Assembly (NCBI GenBank): GCA_023398155.1
Contig: JAEWSV010000218.1
Location: 1-12,510 of the forward strand
DNA length: 12,510 nt
DNA from: Spirochaetota bacterium
Lineage (GTDB): Bacteria > Spirochaetota > Spirochaetia > Treponematales > Breznakiellaceae
Reading direction: 5' to 3'
Notes under the pieces: generated by a model
What the model was told of the DNA's origin: nothing
The model's database searches: none
What the model saw: the letters and a program-made list of their open reading frames with translations, nothing else
Made by a program: the position numbers and the translations under genes
Part shown: piece by piece, positions 1 to 9,751 of the stretch
How positions within the stretch are numbered: the stretch's first letter is position 1
Layout of the letters: each line of letters opens with the position of its first letter

Positions 1-149
1 GGTTCGACGGCCGCGATGCGGCCGTCTTCGATCACCACGGTACGCGGAGCGACGACACCGTCCTGGAGCACCCGGAGGCTCCGGAGCGCCCAGCGCCTAC
101 GGAGGTCGAAGCGGCCGCGGGGCGCTGATCGTTTAGAATTCCTTGACAT
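1..149 (-). CDS. Amidohydrolase-like protein, N-terminal fragment (runs off window)
   Basis: Only the first 49 residues are visible. Residues 26-48 (VLQDGVV, then TVVIEDGRIAAV) match the short beta-sandwich strands that open composite-domain amidohydrolases such as dihydroorotase/allantoinase, cytosine or guanine deaminase, N-acetylglucosamine-6-phosphate deacetylase and PhnM relatives. The metal-binding HxH motif would lie beyond the window, so the substrate cannot be named. I chose the ATG at 149-147 because GGAGG lies at 160-156 with a 6-nt spacer and because a 17-nt overlap with the preceding flavoprotein gene fits this coupled operon. The ATG at 152-150 is also in frame. A GTG at 71-69, preceded by GGAG, would remove a basic 26-residue leader and start exactly at the conserved strand, so it is a serious alternative. 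Downstream of xanthine dehydrogenase, a purine-ring or ureide hydrolase would make sense, but that is inference. Confidence 0.45.
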   Translation of the reverse strand, partial: MSRNSKRSAPRGRFDLRRRWALRSLRVLQDGVVAPRTVVIEDGRIAAVE

Positions 150-1559
150 CATAGGCCTCCAGGCCGGCGAAGAAGACCTCGGCGTCTTCGCGGTAGAGCT
201 GCCGGGTCACCTCGTCCACCAACTTGGGCAGGCTGTATTTGAGCCCGGAGATGAAGGCCCCCGCGAAGCCGAGGCTCGGCAGGCCGGCGTACGTGTAGCA
301 AAACAGCGAGGAGACCCAGGGGTCCGCGTCCCGAAGCTTCGGGATGAACTGGCCGCCGCTCCCGAGATAGGGATGCCGGCCGAGGCCTTCGAAACGCCAC
401 TCGTCCTGAGGCGTGAACCGGTCGGACCAGAGGGCGATCTTGTCCCGGACCGCGGCCAGTTCGGACCGGAGGCCGAGATCGGTGACGAAACCGGTGCCGA
501 TGATGAGGAAATCGAAATCGAAAACTCCCTTGGGAGTGGTCACCCGGACCGTTTCGCCTGAGGCCTCGACCTCCTTCCAGGGCGAGCCGGGGTGGAGGGA
601 AAAGCCGGGATGTTTCCGCGCGCGCGCGAGGGTATCGGCCGGGGGCAGCTGGCCCATCCTGAGGAACTGGACGGTGAACTTCCACCTCTGGCCGTCGTCC
701 AGGTCGGCGTGGTGTTTCAGGAAGCCGGTAAACTCGGCCCACCGGTACGGGTTCACGTCCACGAGCTTTACCCGCCGGAAGAAGAGCGCGACCTCCGCCC
801 CCGCCTCCAGGGCCGTCGCCGCATTGTCGAAGGCCGATGCTCCAGCGCCGAGCACGCCGACCTTTTTCCCCGCGAGGGAGGCGAAGTCGATGTCCTCGTG
901 GGTGTGGGCCCAGAACCGTTTGGGGAGGGCCCGCACCTCGGGGGGAACCTCCCACCGGCCCGCGCCGTCGATGCCGGTGGCCAGGACGACCTTCCGCGCC
1001 ATGAGGGTTTCCGTCGCGACTGCCGGGGCGGCGCCGGAGGCGGCAGGGCCGGTCGGGGCGACGGCCACCGACCACGCGCGGGCCGCGGGATTCCAATCGA
1101 TGGAGAGGACCTTCACCCCGTTGCGGACCGGGAGGGCCAGGAAGCGGCGGTACCAGGCGAGGTAGTCGGCCCACAGCTCCTTGGGGATGAGCTTGAGGGC
1201 GGCCCAGGCCGCTTCTCCCCACTGGGCCTCGTACCAGGCCTGGAAGGTCAGGTTCGGAATGCCTAGGTCGGGGCCGGTCACGTACTTGGGGGTCCTGAGG
1301 GTGACCATCCGGGCGAAGTCCCGCCAGGGGCCTTCCTTGCCCGCCGGTTTCTAGTCCACCACGAGGATGCGGTCCACCTTTTCCCTCATAAGGGCAAAGC
1401 AGGCGGACAGGCCCGACTGGCCCGCGCCCACGATCAGCACGTCCAGGATTTCCGTGCCTTCGTGGAGGCGACCCGGTATCCATTCGCGGTGGGGATAGCC
1501 CAGCATGGCCAAGTCTCGCGTCAGCGCGGATTCAAGGTTGGAGAGTCCGAGGGGGTTCG

Positions 1560-1563
<4 letters not shown>
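133..1563 (-). pseudogene. FAD/NADP-dependent oxidoreductase (flavin monooxygenase-like), interrupted by an in-frame amber codon
   Basis: The reading frame is 476 codons plus TAA and is open throughout except for a TAG at 1353-1351 (codon 71). Upstream of it is an FAD-binding Rossmann core with GAGQSG at residues 46-51. Downstream, in the same frame, come KPAGKEGPW, then TLRTPKYVTGPDLGIP, a region typical of FAD-dependent oxidoreductases of the flavin monooxygenase type. A second dinucleotide motif, GAGASA, lies near residues 239-244 for NADPH, and there is an ATG motif (VVLATGIDG) just before it. The start overlaps the xdhB stop by four bases (ATGA) and has GGAG 8 nt upstream. As read, only a 70-residue FAD-motif fragment is made, unless the downstream ATG at 1308-1306 is used or the stop is read through. 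One base change in the amber codon would restore a full-length enzyme, so this is a very recent pseudogene or a sequencing or assembly error. The substrate is unknown. Confidence 0.75.
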
Positions 1564-3862
<2,299 letters not shown>

Positions 3863-3866
<4 letters not shown>

Positions 3867-5296
3867 GCGGTCACCTCCGCATGGAACCTGGTCAGGAGGT
3901 TCTTGGCGATCGTCCGACGGTAGTCGGCGGTGGCCCGGCCGTCGCTGAGGGGAGTAAAATCCTCGTCCAGAGCGTCCCGGGCCGCCGCGAGGCTCGCTTC
4001 GCCGAAGGGGCGGCCCAGGAGGGCAGCTTCGGCCCGGCGGGCGCGCGCGGGCACGGCCGCCATGCCGCCGAAGGCGAGCCGGGCGACGGTAACGTTGCCC
4101 TGGCCGTCGCGGATCAGGGCGAAAGAACCGCACACGGCGCTGATGTCCTGGTCGCGGCGCTTGGAGACCTTCCACGCCCTGAGCTCTGTCCCCGGCTCGC
4201 TTAAGGGGACGCGGATGGCCGTGATGACTTCCCCGGCCTCCCGGACGCTCTTCTGGTACCCCGTATAGAACGCGTCCAAAGAAACCACCCGGACGCGGGA
4301 CCCCTTGCGGAGGACGACCGAGGCGTCGAGAGCCAGGAGCGCCGGAAGCGAGTCGCCGATGGGCGAACCGTTGGCCACGTTGCCGGCCAGGGTGCCCGCG
4401 TTCCGCACCGGGACGCCCGCGAACCGGCCGGCGAGCTCCGCCAGGTCGGGAAACGCGTCGATCAGGGCGCGGAAGGCGTCGGTCAGGGCCACGCCCGCGC
4501 CTATCGCGAGGCCGCCTCCGTCTTCGCGTATCGTCTTGAGTTCGTCGACCGCGGCGACGCTGATGAGGTCCCCGAGATCTTCGACTGACTTGGTCACCCT
4601 GAGCCCGAGGTCCGTGGCCCCGGCCACGATACGCGATCGGGGTGCGGCTTCGGCCAAGGAGGCCAGATCGTCCACCGAGCGAGGGGCGTCCCAGCGCCGG
4701 CCTTCGGCCTCGTAGGCGAGGGGCGCGAGCTCGGCGACGGCCTGCAGGGCCGCGGCTATCGGTCGGCGGTCGAGCTTAGCCGCGGGATAATCCCAGGCGG
4801 CCCGGGCCGCGTCGAAGATGGGGCGGTAACCGGTGCAGCGGCAGAGATTGCCGGAAAGGACGGCGGCGGTTTCCGACCGGTCGGGAGGCCCGTTCCGTTC
4901 CTCGTAGTCCGCCCAGAGGCTCATGACGAAGCCGGGAGTGCAGAAGCCGCACTGGCTCGCGTGCGTTTCCACCATGGCGGCCTGGACGGGGTGGAGATCC
5001 TCGCCAGAGGCCAGGTCTTCCACGGTGAAGAGGGCCTTGCCGTCTAGAGCGGGGAGAAAGAGGAGGCAGCTGTTGATCGCGCGGAGCCGGAGGCCGCCCG
5101 GGGCGGCGCCGTCCAAGGCGCCGACAGCCACCGTACAGGCGCCGCAGTCGCCCTCGGCGCAGCCTTCCTTGGTGCCCGTGGCCCGCACGTCCTCCCTCAA
5201 CCAGCGCAGGACGGTCTTCTGCGGCGAGATGCCCTTTATCGAGATCGTCTCTCCCCGGAACCAGAACCGGATGTCGGAACGCGCGGGACCGGTCAA
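3863..5296 (-). CDS. xdhA: Xanthine dehydrogenase, small subunit with two 2Fe-2S clusters and FAD
   Basis: This 477-residue electron-transfer subunit partners xdhB. It passes electrons from molybdenum through two 2Fe-2S clusters to FAD and then to NAD or oxygen. The plant-ferredoxin-like domain has C46, C51, C54 and C77. The second, helical cluster domain has C116 and C119 (QCGFCTPG) and C152 and C154 (NLCRCTGYRP). The CO-dehydrogenase-flavoprotein-like FAD domain follows, with VAGATDL near 224-230 and NAGTLAGNVANGSPIGD near 299-315. The segment SKRRDQDIS (378-386) is typical of bacterial XdhA. The start is a TTG at 5296-5294, supported by AAGGAG 7 nt upstream; no better ATG exists in frame before the ferredoxin strands. 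It is the first gene of a minus-strand operon, coupled to xdhB by ATGA. Symbols follow the Rhodobacter convention, and E. coli names differ. Confidence 0.94.
4183..4193 (-). repeat. Repeated 11-mer GGGGACAGAGC, copy 3
   Basis: Exact copy, reverse orientation, inside xdhA; it encodes Gly-Thr-Glu-Leu. Confidence 0.6.
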
Positions 5297-5322
5297 AGCT
5301 TATCTCCTTAGTAAACAATATC

Positions 5323-5352
5323 AGAATACGACTGCCGCAATGGGGACGGCAA
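5323..5352 (-). promoter_or_regulatory. Candidate sigma70-type promoter of the xdh operon
   Basis: On the minus strand, TTGCCG (5352-5347) and TATTCT (5328-5323) are separated by 18 nt, each matching the consensus at four of six bases. Transcription would begin near 5316, about 20 nt before the TTG start and just upstream of the SD. A short hairpin, TGCCG/CGGCA (5333-5337 and 5347-5351), overlaps this promoter. This is a pattern match only. Confidence 0.3.
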
Positions 5353-5407
5353 GCGCGGCGGCGGAAATTGGAGAAATCGACGACTCGCGCGCGAATGGCC
5401 GCGACGG

Positions 5408-5465
5408 ATCCGCCTCGGATTTCTATTCATATTATTGCTATTCGGTACTACTATTATTTTAAACG
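5408..5465 (+). promoter_or_regulatory. AT-rich control island in the xdhA-katG divergent spacer, with candidate katG promoter
   Basis: The 275-nt spacer between the two divergent starts (5297-5571) contains no gene. Bases 5419-5465 are strikingly AT-rich against the surrounding GC-rich DNA and hold three direct CTATT words (5423, 5438, 5451). A candidate katG promoter is TTGCTA (5435-5440), a 17-nt spacer and TTTAAA (5458-5463), leaving a leader of about 100 nt. Just upstream is a 5-3-5 inverted repeat, ATCCG-CCT-CGGAT (5408-5420), a possible regulator site. I found no convincing PerR/Fur or OxyR consensus. Confidence 0.35.
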
Positions 5466-5571
5466 TATCGACATGCCGACGGCCGCGCAGCCCGAATCCG
5501 CTTTCGCTTGATCATCGACTCGCGTGGGTAGCGACGCAGTGCGGGTGGCGTACGAAGAAGGAGCAAAACGT

Positions 5572-7767
5572 ATGGGTAGCGCAGGCGAATGCCCGGTGAC
5601 GGGCGCATCGCACAAGACCGCGGCCGGAGGCGCGCGGTCGAACCGGGATTGGTGGCCGAATCAGATAAACCTCAAGATACTCCATCAGCATTCCGCCGTC
5701 GGCAATCCGATGGGAGCGGACTTCGACTACGCGGAAGAGTTCAAGAAACTCGATCTCGCGTCGGTCAAAAGAGACCTCTACGCGCTGATGACCGACTCGC
5801 AGTCCTGGTGGCCGGCCGACTGGGGCCACTACGGGCCGCTCTTCATCCGGATGGCCTGGCACAGCGCGGGCACCTACCGCATGGGCGACGGCCGCGGAGG
5901 AGCGGGGTCAGGGAGCCAGCGCTTCGCGCCGCTCAATAGTTGGCCGGACAATGTCGGCCTGGACAAGGCGCGCCGCCTCCTCTGGCCGATCAAGAAAAAG
6001 TACGGCCGGCGTATCTCCTGGGCGGACCTCATGATCCTGGCGGGTAACTGCGCCCTTGAGTCGATGGGCCTCAAGACCTTCGGTTTCGGCGGCGGGCGGG
6101 TGGACGTCTGGGAGCCGGAAGAGGACATCTACTGGGGCTCCGAGGACGAGTGGCTCGGCGACAAGCGCTATTCCGGCGACCGCCGGCTGGAGAACCCGCT
6201 CGCGGCGGTCCAGATGGGACTCATATACGTGAACCCGGAAGGCCCGAACGGCAAACCCGACCCGGTCGCCTCCGGCCGCGACGTACGGGAAACCTTCGCC
6301 CGCATGGCCATGAACGACGAGGAGACCGTCGCCCTCATCGCCGGCGGGCACACCTTCGGCAAGGCCCACGGCGCGGGCGACGCGGCCCTCGTCGGCCCCG
6401 CCCCCGAGGGCGGGCCCATCGAAGACCAGGGCCTCGGCTGGAAGAGCCGCTTCGGCAGCGGCGTCGGCGGCGACGCCATAGGCAGCGGTATCGAGGGCGC
6501 CTGGAAGCCCTACCCCACCCGCTGGGACATGGGATACCTGAAGATCCTCTTCAAGTACGAGTGGGAGCTCGTGAAGAGCCCGGCCGGCGCGTACCAGTGG
6601 CTGGCCAAAGACGTGGCCGACGAGGACATGGTGATCGACGCGCACGACCCGTCCAAGAAGAATAGGCCCATGATGACTACGGCCGACCTCTCGCTCCGCT
6701 ACGACCCGATTTACGAACCGATCGCGCGGCGCTACCTCCAGAACCCGGATCAGTTCGCCGACGCCTTCGCCCGGGCTTGGTTCAAGCTGACCCACCGCGA
6801 CATGGGCCCCCGCGCCCGCTACCTCGGGCCGGAAGTCCCCAAGGAAGACCTGATTTGGCAAGATCCCGTCCCCGCCGTCGACCACCCGCTCATCGACGCG
6901 GCGGATATAGCGGCCCTCAAGTCGAAGATCCTCGATTCGCCCTTGTCGATCTCCCGACTCGTCGCTACGGCCTGGGCGTCGGCATCGACCTTCCGCGGAT
7001 CGGACAAGCGGGGCGGCGCCAACGGAGCGCGCATCCGCCTCGCCCCGCAGGTAGACTGGGAGGTCAACGAGCCGGCCGAGCTCCGGAAGGCGCTCTCGGT
7101 ACTGGAGGGCATCCGGAAGGACTTCAACGACGCCCAGAAGGGAGGTAAGAAGGTTTCCCTCGCCGACCTCATCGTGCTCGGCGGCTGCGCGGCGATTGAG
7201 AAGGCCGCGAAGAACGCCGGCATGAAGGTGACCGTCCCCTTCATGCCGGGTCGGACGGACGCGAGCCAGGAGCGGACCGACATCGCGTCGTTCGCGGTGC
7301 TCGAGCCGGTCGCGGACGGTTTCCGGAATTACCTCAAAAAGGAATTCTCGGTGACGGCTGAAGAGCTTCTCGTCGATCGGGCGCAGCTCCTGACGCTCAC
7401 CGCGCCGGAGATGACGGTGCTCGTCGGGGGCCTCCGGGTCCTCGGCGCGAACTTCTCCGGCTCGGAGCACGGCGTCTTCACCGACCGGCCCGAAACGCTC
7501 ACCGCCGACTTCTTCGTGAACCTCCTCGATATGGACAACGAGTGGAAGAAGACCGGCGACGAGAACGTCTTCGAGGTGCGCGACCGCGCGAGCGGGAATG
7601 CCAAGTGGACCGCCACCCGCGCGGACTTAGTCTTCGGCTCCAACTCCCAGTTGCGAGCCTTGGCCGAGGTTTACGGCAGCGAGGACGCGCGGGAAAAATT
7701 CACGAACGACTTCGTCGCGGCGTGGATAAAGGTCATGAACTTGGACCGCTTCGACCTGCACCGCTAA
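5572..7767 (+). CDS. katG: Catalase-peroxidase
   Basis: This 731-residue bifunctional haem enzyme disproportionates hydrogen peroxide and also acts as a peroxidase. The length is normal for KatG, with the usual N-terminal haem domain and C-terminal duplicated domain. The distal site R93, W96, H97 lies in FIRMAWHSAGTYR. The Met-Tyr-Trp crosslink needed for catalase activity can form from W96, Y219 (GLIYVNPEGPNG) and M245 (RMAMND). The proximal ligand is H260 (GGHTFGKAHGAG), with W311 and D372 next to it, and R409 (THRDMGP) matches the mobile arginine. S305 corresponds to Ser315 of the Mycobacterium tuberculosis enzyme. I chose the ATG at 5572 because AAGGAG (5558-5563) sits 8 nt before it and MGSAGECPVTG is a typical KatG start. 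An in-frame GTG at 5524 would add 16 unneeded residues. There is no signal peptide, so the enzyme is probably cytoplasmic. It is divergent from the xdh operon. Confidence 0.97.
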   Translation: MGSAGECPVTGASHKTAAGGARSNRDWWPNQINLKILHQHSAVGNPMGADFDYAEEFKKLDLASVKRDLYALMTDSQSWWPADWGHYGPLFIRMAWHSAGTYRMGDGRGGAGSGSQRFAPLNSWPDNVGLDKARRLLWPIKKKYGRRISWADLMILAGNCALESMGLKTFGFGGGRVDVWEPEEDIYWGSEDEWLGDKRYSGDRRLENPLAAVQMGLIYVNPEGPNGKPDPVASGRDVRETFARMAMNDEETVALIAGGHTFGKAHGAGDAALVGPAPEGGPIEDQGLGWKSRFGSGVGGDAIGSGIEGAWKPYPTRWDMGYLKILFKYEWELVKSPAGAYQWLAKDVADEDMVIDAHDPSKKNRPMMTTADLSLRYDPIYEPIARRYLQNPDQFADAFARAWFKLTHRDMGPRARYLGPEVPKEDLIWQDPVPAVDHPLIDAADIAALKSKILDSPLSISRLVATAWASASTFRGSDKRGGANGARIRLAPQVDWEVNEPAELRKALSVLEGIRKDFNDAQKGGKKVSLADLIVLGGCAAIEKAAKNAGMKVTVPFMPGRTDASQERTDIASFAVLEPVADGFRNYLKKEFSVTAEELLVDRAQLLTLTAPEMTVLVGGLRVLGANFSGSEHGVFTDRPETLTADFFVNLLDMDNEWKKTGDENVFEVRDRASGNAKWTATRADLVFGSNSQLRALAEVYGSEDAREKFTNDFVAAWIKVMNLDRFDLHR

Positions 7768-7775
7768 CGAACGGA

Positions 7776-7803
7776 GGCGCGCGGGGAAATCCACCCGCGC
7801 GCC
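7776..7803 (+). terminator. GC-only hairpin after katG, probable terminator lacking a U-tract
   Basis: GGCGCGCGGG (7776-7785) and CCCGCGCGCC (7794-7803) form a perfect 10-bp stem with an 8-nt loop, starting 9 nt after the katG stop. No T-run follows, so it is either a weak or factor-assisted terminator or a 3'-end stabiliser. Confidence 0.55.
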
Positions 7804-7853
7804 GTAGGTCGCGTCGGCCGCGGGCGCGATCTTGCCCCGGCCCGGTACGAACG

Positions 7854-7882
7854 GAGACATCGACCGCCGCATTCGCTATACT
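7854..7882 (+). promoter_or_regulatory. Candidate promoter of the small protein/TetR unit
   Basis: GAGACA (7854-7859), a 17-nt spacer and TATACT (7877-7882), the latter five of six to consensus. The start point would fall near 7889, which leaves a very short leader and places it inside the SD region. The geometry is tight, so confidence is limited. Confidence 0.3.
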
Positions 7883-7899
7883 TTCGGGAGGAGGGCGCG

Positions 7900-8115
7900 A
7901 TGCCGATTCTCTGGACCTTCGAAGACCAAGAAAAACTGAAGCCGTTCGCGGGAATACTCAAGGACAACGACATCCCCTACGAGACGTTTTTAAAGGGGAA
8001 GCGGATAGCTTCGGACGACGGCTTGGTGCTTTCCGTGGATGAGCCCGAATTCAAGCGGGCGAAGAGACTCCTCTTGAGCCATCGCAAGCGGATCAGCAAC
8101 CGGCACAACAAGTAG
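7900..8115 (+). CDS. Small DUF2007-like protein of unknown function
   Basis: This 71-residue protein is soluble, with no membrane segment or signal peptide. Its layout resembles the small DUF2007 (putative signal-transducing) family: a strand (ILWTF), a helix with acidic and lysine residues, the phrase NDIPYETF, then LVLSVDEPEFKRAKRLL (helix), where a valine-aspartate-glutamate precedes an EFKRAK-type helix. The C-terminus is very basic (SHRKRISNRHNK). It starts at an ATG with GGAGGAGG (7887-7894) close upstream and ends in TAG, which shows that TAG is used as a normal stop here. The TetR gene begins 9 nt downstream, so the two are probably cotranscribed. Family assignment is from memory of the pattern, and the role is unknown. 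Confidence 0.75.
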   Translation: MPILWTFEDQEKLKPFAGILKDNDIPYETFLKGKRIASDDGLVLSVDEPEFKRAKRLLLSHRKRISNRHNK

Positions 8116-8124
8116 GATTCCGCC

Positions 8125-8685
8125 ATGCGGGGAGCACCGAAGAAGACATCGGCGGAAGCCATCGTCGCGGCTGCGGGAAGCCTGTTCGCCGCGCGCGGGG
8201 TCCCGGCGACATCGGTCGCGGATATCGCGCGGCGATGCGGCGTGGCGAAGGGGACCTTCTATCGGTATTTCCCTTCCAAGGAAGCGCTCGTCGACGCGCT
8301 ATTCCTGCCCGAGGCCGAGGCTCTCGCCGCCGCCGTGGCGGGCGAAGGGAGAAAACCCCGTATCCGCGCCATCGCGGCCGCCGTCCTGGCCTTCTTCTCC
8401 GGCCGGAAGCTCTTCCTCGCCGAACTACGGACCGCCTACCGGAGGGAATCGCCCTTCGCGTACGCAGAGCGCGCGCGGAGCGCCTTCCTGCCCCTCATGG
8501 CGACGTACTTCAAACGGGATTCCCGCTATCCCGTCGGCGACCTCGACACCTACTCCGAAATCATCGTCGGCGCGGTCTTGGACCTCTGCTCCTATCGCGT
8601 CTCGGAAGGCCGGATCGCCTCGGACGAGGAAGCCCTCGCCCTGCTCGAGGACCTCCTCAAACGCTTCTTCGACTGCGAACCGTAA
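8125..8685 (+). CDS. TetR/AcrR-family transcriptional regulator
   Basis: This is a 186-residue DNA-binding repressor of typical family length. Residues 8-55 form the N-terminal TetR domain: helix 1 with AIVAAAGSLFAARG, then the helix-turn-helix TSVADIARRCGVAKGTFYRYF (about 29-49), followed by SKEALVDALF. The remaining C-terminal helices form the ligand-binding and dimer domain, whose effector cannot be predicted. The start ATG follows the small upstream gene by 9 nt, with a weak AGGA over that gene's stop. It faces the reductase gene at 8722-9750 across only 36 nt. The decarboxylase-family operon beyond carries TGACC/GGTCA inverted repeats over its promoter, and this regulator is the nearest candidate to bind them. 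No equally good copy of that site is visible upstream of its own gene. Confidence 0.92.
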   Translation: MRGAPKKTSAEAIVAAAGSLFAARGVPATSVADIARRCGVAKGTFYRYFPSKEALVDALFLPEAEALAAAVAGEGRKPRIRAIAAAVLAFFSGRKLFLAELRTAYRRESPFAYAERARSAFLPLMATYFKRDSRYPVGDLDTYSEIIVGAVLDLCSYRVSEGRIASDEEALALLEDLLKRFFDCEP

Positions 8686-8696
8686 GCTCTGTCCCT
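8686..8696 (-). repeat. Repeated 11-mer, copy 4 (one mismatch)
   Basis: AGGGACAGAGC on the minus strand, directly after the TetR stop codon in the 36-nt spacer between convergent genes. This is the only noncoding copy. Confidence 0.5.
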
Positions 8697-8721
8697 CCTA
8701 ACCTTACTCACGCCACCCTCC

Positions 8722-9750
8722 TCAGAGGCCCGCCTCGACTGCCTTCAGGAGGTCCCTGCTTTCCATCGGCCGGAAGCCGGGCCGGGAGAACGCGCTCCGC
8801 GCGATCCTGAGCAAAGCGGCGTTGTAAGGCGCGTCTACGCCGACCTTGTCCGCGAGATTCACGATGTAGCCCGTCAGAGATTCCAGCTCGGTGACCGTAC
8901 TGCCCCGCAGGATGACGTCCTGGCTCATACTCGACTTCACCATTTTAGCGAGGCTTTTCTTGAACATGCCCCGCGTGAGGAAAGCCGGTAGGGTCGCCGC
9001 GGCCCGGATCTTGGAAAAGCCGGGCATGGCGCCGACATGGTACTCGCGGAAGCCGGCGGCCTCCACGATGCGGACGCCTTCGTACAGGGTCTTAGAGACG
9101 AGGCGCTGCAGGGAGGCTATGTCCGTGATCGGCCGGTACCCCTGCCCCACCAACGTCGTGATCGTATTCACGAGATTGACGACGAGCTTGGAATGGGCGG
9201 CGTCCTGGAGCCGGTCGGTCGCCACGGCCTCAAGGCTCTCCGCGAAGATCGCAGCGAGTTCCGCGACGGTCCGGGCCTGTGCCGGGTCCGGACTGCCGAG
9301 GACGAGCGGCCCCCGGCTCTGCCATCCGACGACCCCGGGACCGTCGAGCCAGGCGTTGTAGCCGACTACGGCATACGCGCAGCGGCCGAAGTGCCGGGGG
9401 AGTATTCGCTGGTTCTCCAGGCCGTTGGCCATGGACAGGGCGAAGGGCCGCCCTCCGGTCGCCGCGGCCGCAGCGGCCGCGACCGCGTCCAGGCTGAAGT
9501 TCTTGACGCAAAAGACGAGGACGTCATCTTGGCCGAGGCCTTCAAGGCTGCGGAGGACGCCGACTTTGACCGCGGCGGCCTGAGCGGGGCCCCGCTCGCC
9601 TTCGTAATGGCGGATTCCCTCCGCCGCTATCGCGTCCAGGACCTCGCTCCGGTCGTAGCAGTACACCTCGCCGCGCTTCTCCGCGGTCCAGGCCGCGACG
9701 CTGCCGCCGATGGCGCCCGCGCCGACGAACACGATTTTGCCGATGGCCAT
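8722..9750 (-). CDS. Ketopantoate reductase-like (PanE/ApbA-family) NADP-dependent 2-oxoacid reductase
   Basis: This 342-residue protein is slightly longer than typical PanE (about 300). The N-terminal Rossmann domain has GAGAIGG at residues 10-16 for NADPH binding and VLVFCVKNF (77-85), where the family has VK(T/A). SMANGLEN (106-113) matches the QNG segment. K188 in HSKLVVNLVN is the expected catalytic lysine. The C-terminal helical domain has SSMSQDV (273-279) followed by TELESLTGYIV (287-297), which holds the acidic residue usually contacting the substrate. The alanine run at about 91-97 is encoded by a NotI-rich stretch. It starts one base after the decarboxylase-family gene, with a GAGGGGG SD inside that gene's end, so the two are cotranscribed. 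True pantothenate synthesis is possible, but the family includes many reductases with other substrates, and the neighbour suggests a different 2-oxo or beta-keto acid. Confidence 0.85.
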   Translation of the reverse strand: MAIGKIVFVGAGAIGGSVAAWTAEKRGEVYCYDRSEVLDAIAAEGIRHYEGERGPAQAAAVKVGVLRSLEGLGQDDVLVFCVKNFSLDAVAAAAAAATGGRPFALSMANGLENQRILPRHFGRCAYAVVGYNAWLDGPGVVGWQSRGPLVLGSPDPAQARTVAELAAIFAESLEAVATDRLQDAAHSKLVVNLVNTITTLVGQGYRPITDIASLQRLVSKTLYEGVRIVEAAGFREYHVGAMPGFSKIRAAATLPAFLTRGMFKKSLAKMVKSSMSQDVILRGSTVTELESLTGYIVNLADKVGVDAPYNAALLRIARSAFSRPGFRPMESRDLLKAVEAGL

Positions 9751-9751
9751 A

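Noticed and set aside
1351..1353. TAG recoded as an amino acid
   Set aside because: The gene at 7900-8115 ends naturally at TAG, and no other in-frame TAG interrupts a clear gene. Mutation or sequence error is simpler.
149..1483. 444-codon minus-strand frame overlapping the flavoprotein, without the amber stop
   Set aside because: The translation is Pro/Arg/Gly-rich with no flavoprotein motifs. The real frame is the one carrying GAGQSG and GAGASA.
5524..5571. KatG starting at the GTG at 5524
   Set aside because: The 16 extra residues do not look like KatG, and there is no SD before them. ATG at 5572 has AAGGAG at 8 nt.
5908..7470. 520-codon open frame antisense to katG
   Set aside because: It has no recognisable motifs, is low-complexity and Arg/Val/Gly-rich, and lies fully opposite a textbook KatG. 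It is a GC-rich shadow frame.
7805..7819. GGTCG-CGT-CGGCC near the small protein/TetR unit as an autoregulatory operator
   Set aside because: The repeat is imperfect, GC-only, and differs from the TGACC/GGTCA site; it is not distinguishable from background in this GC-rich DNA.
9460..9485. GCGGCCGC-rich stretch as a repeat element
   Set aside because: It encodes an alanine run in the reductase and reflects GC-rich alanine codons.
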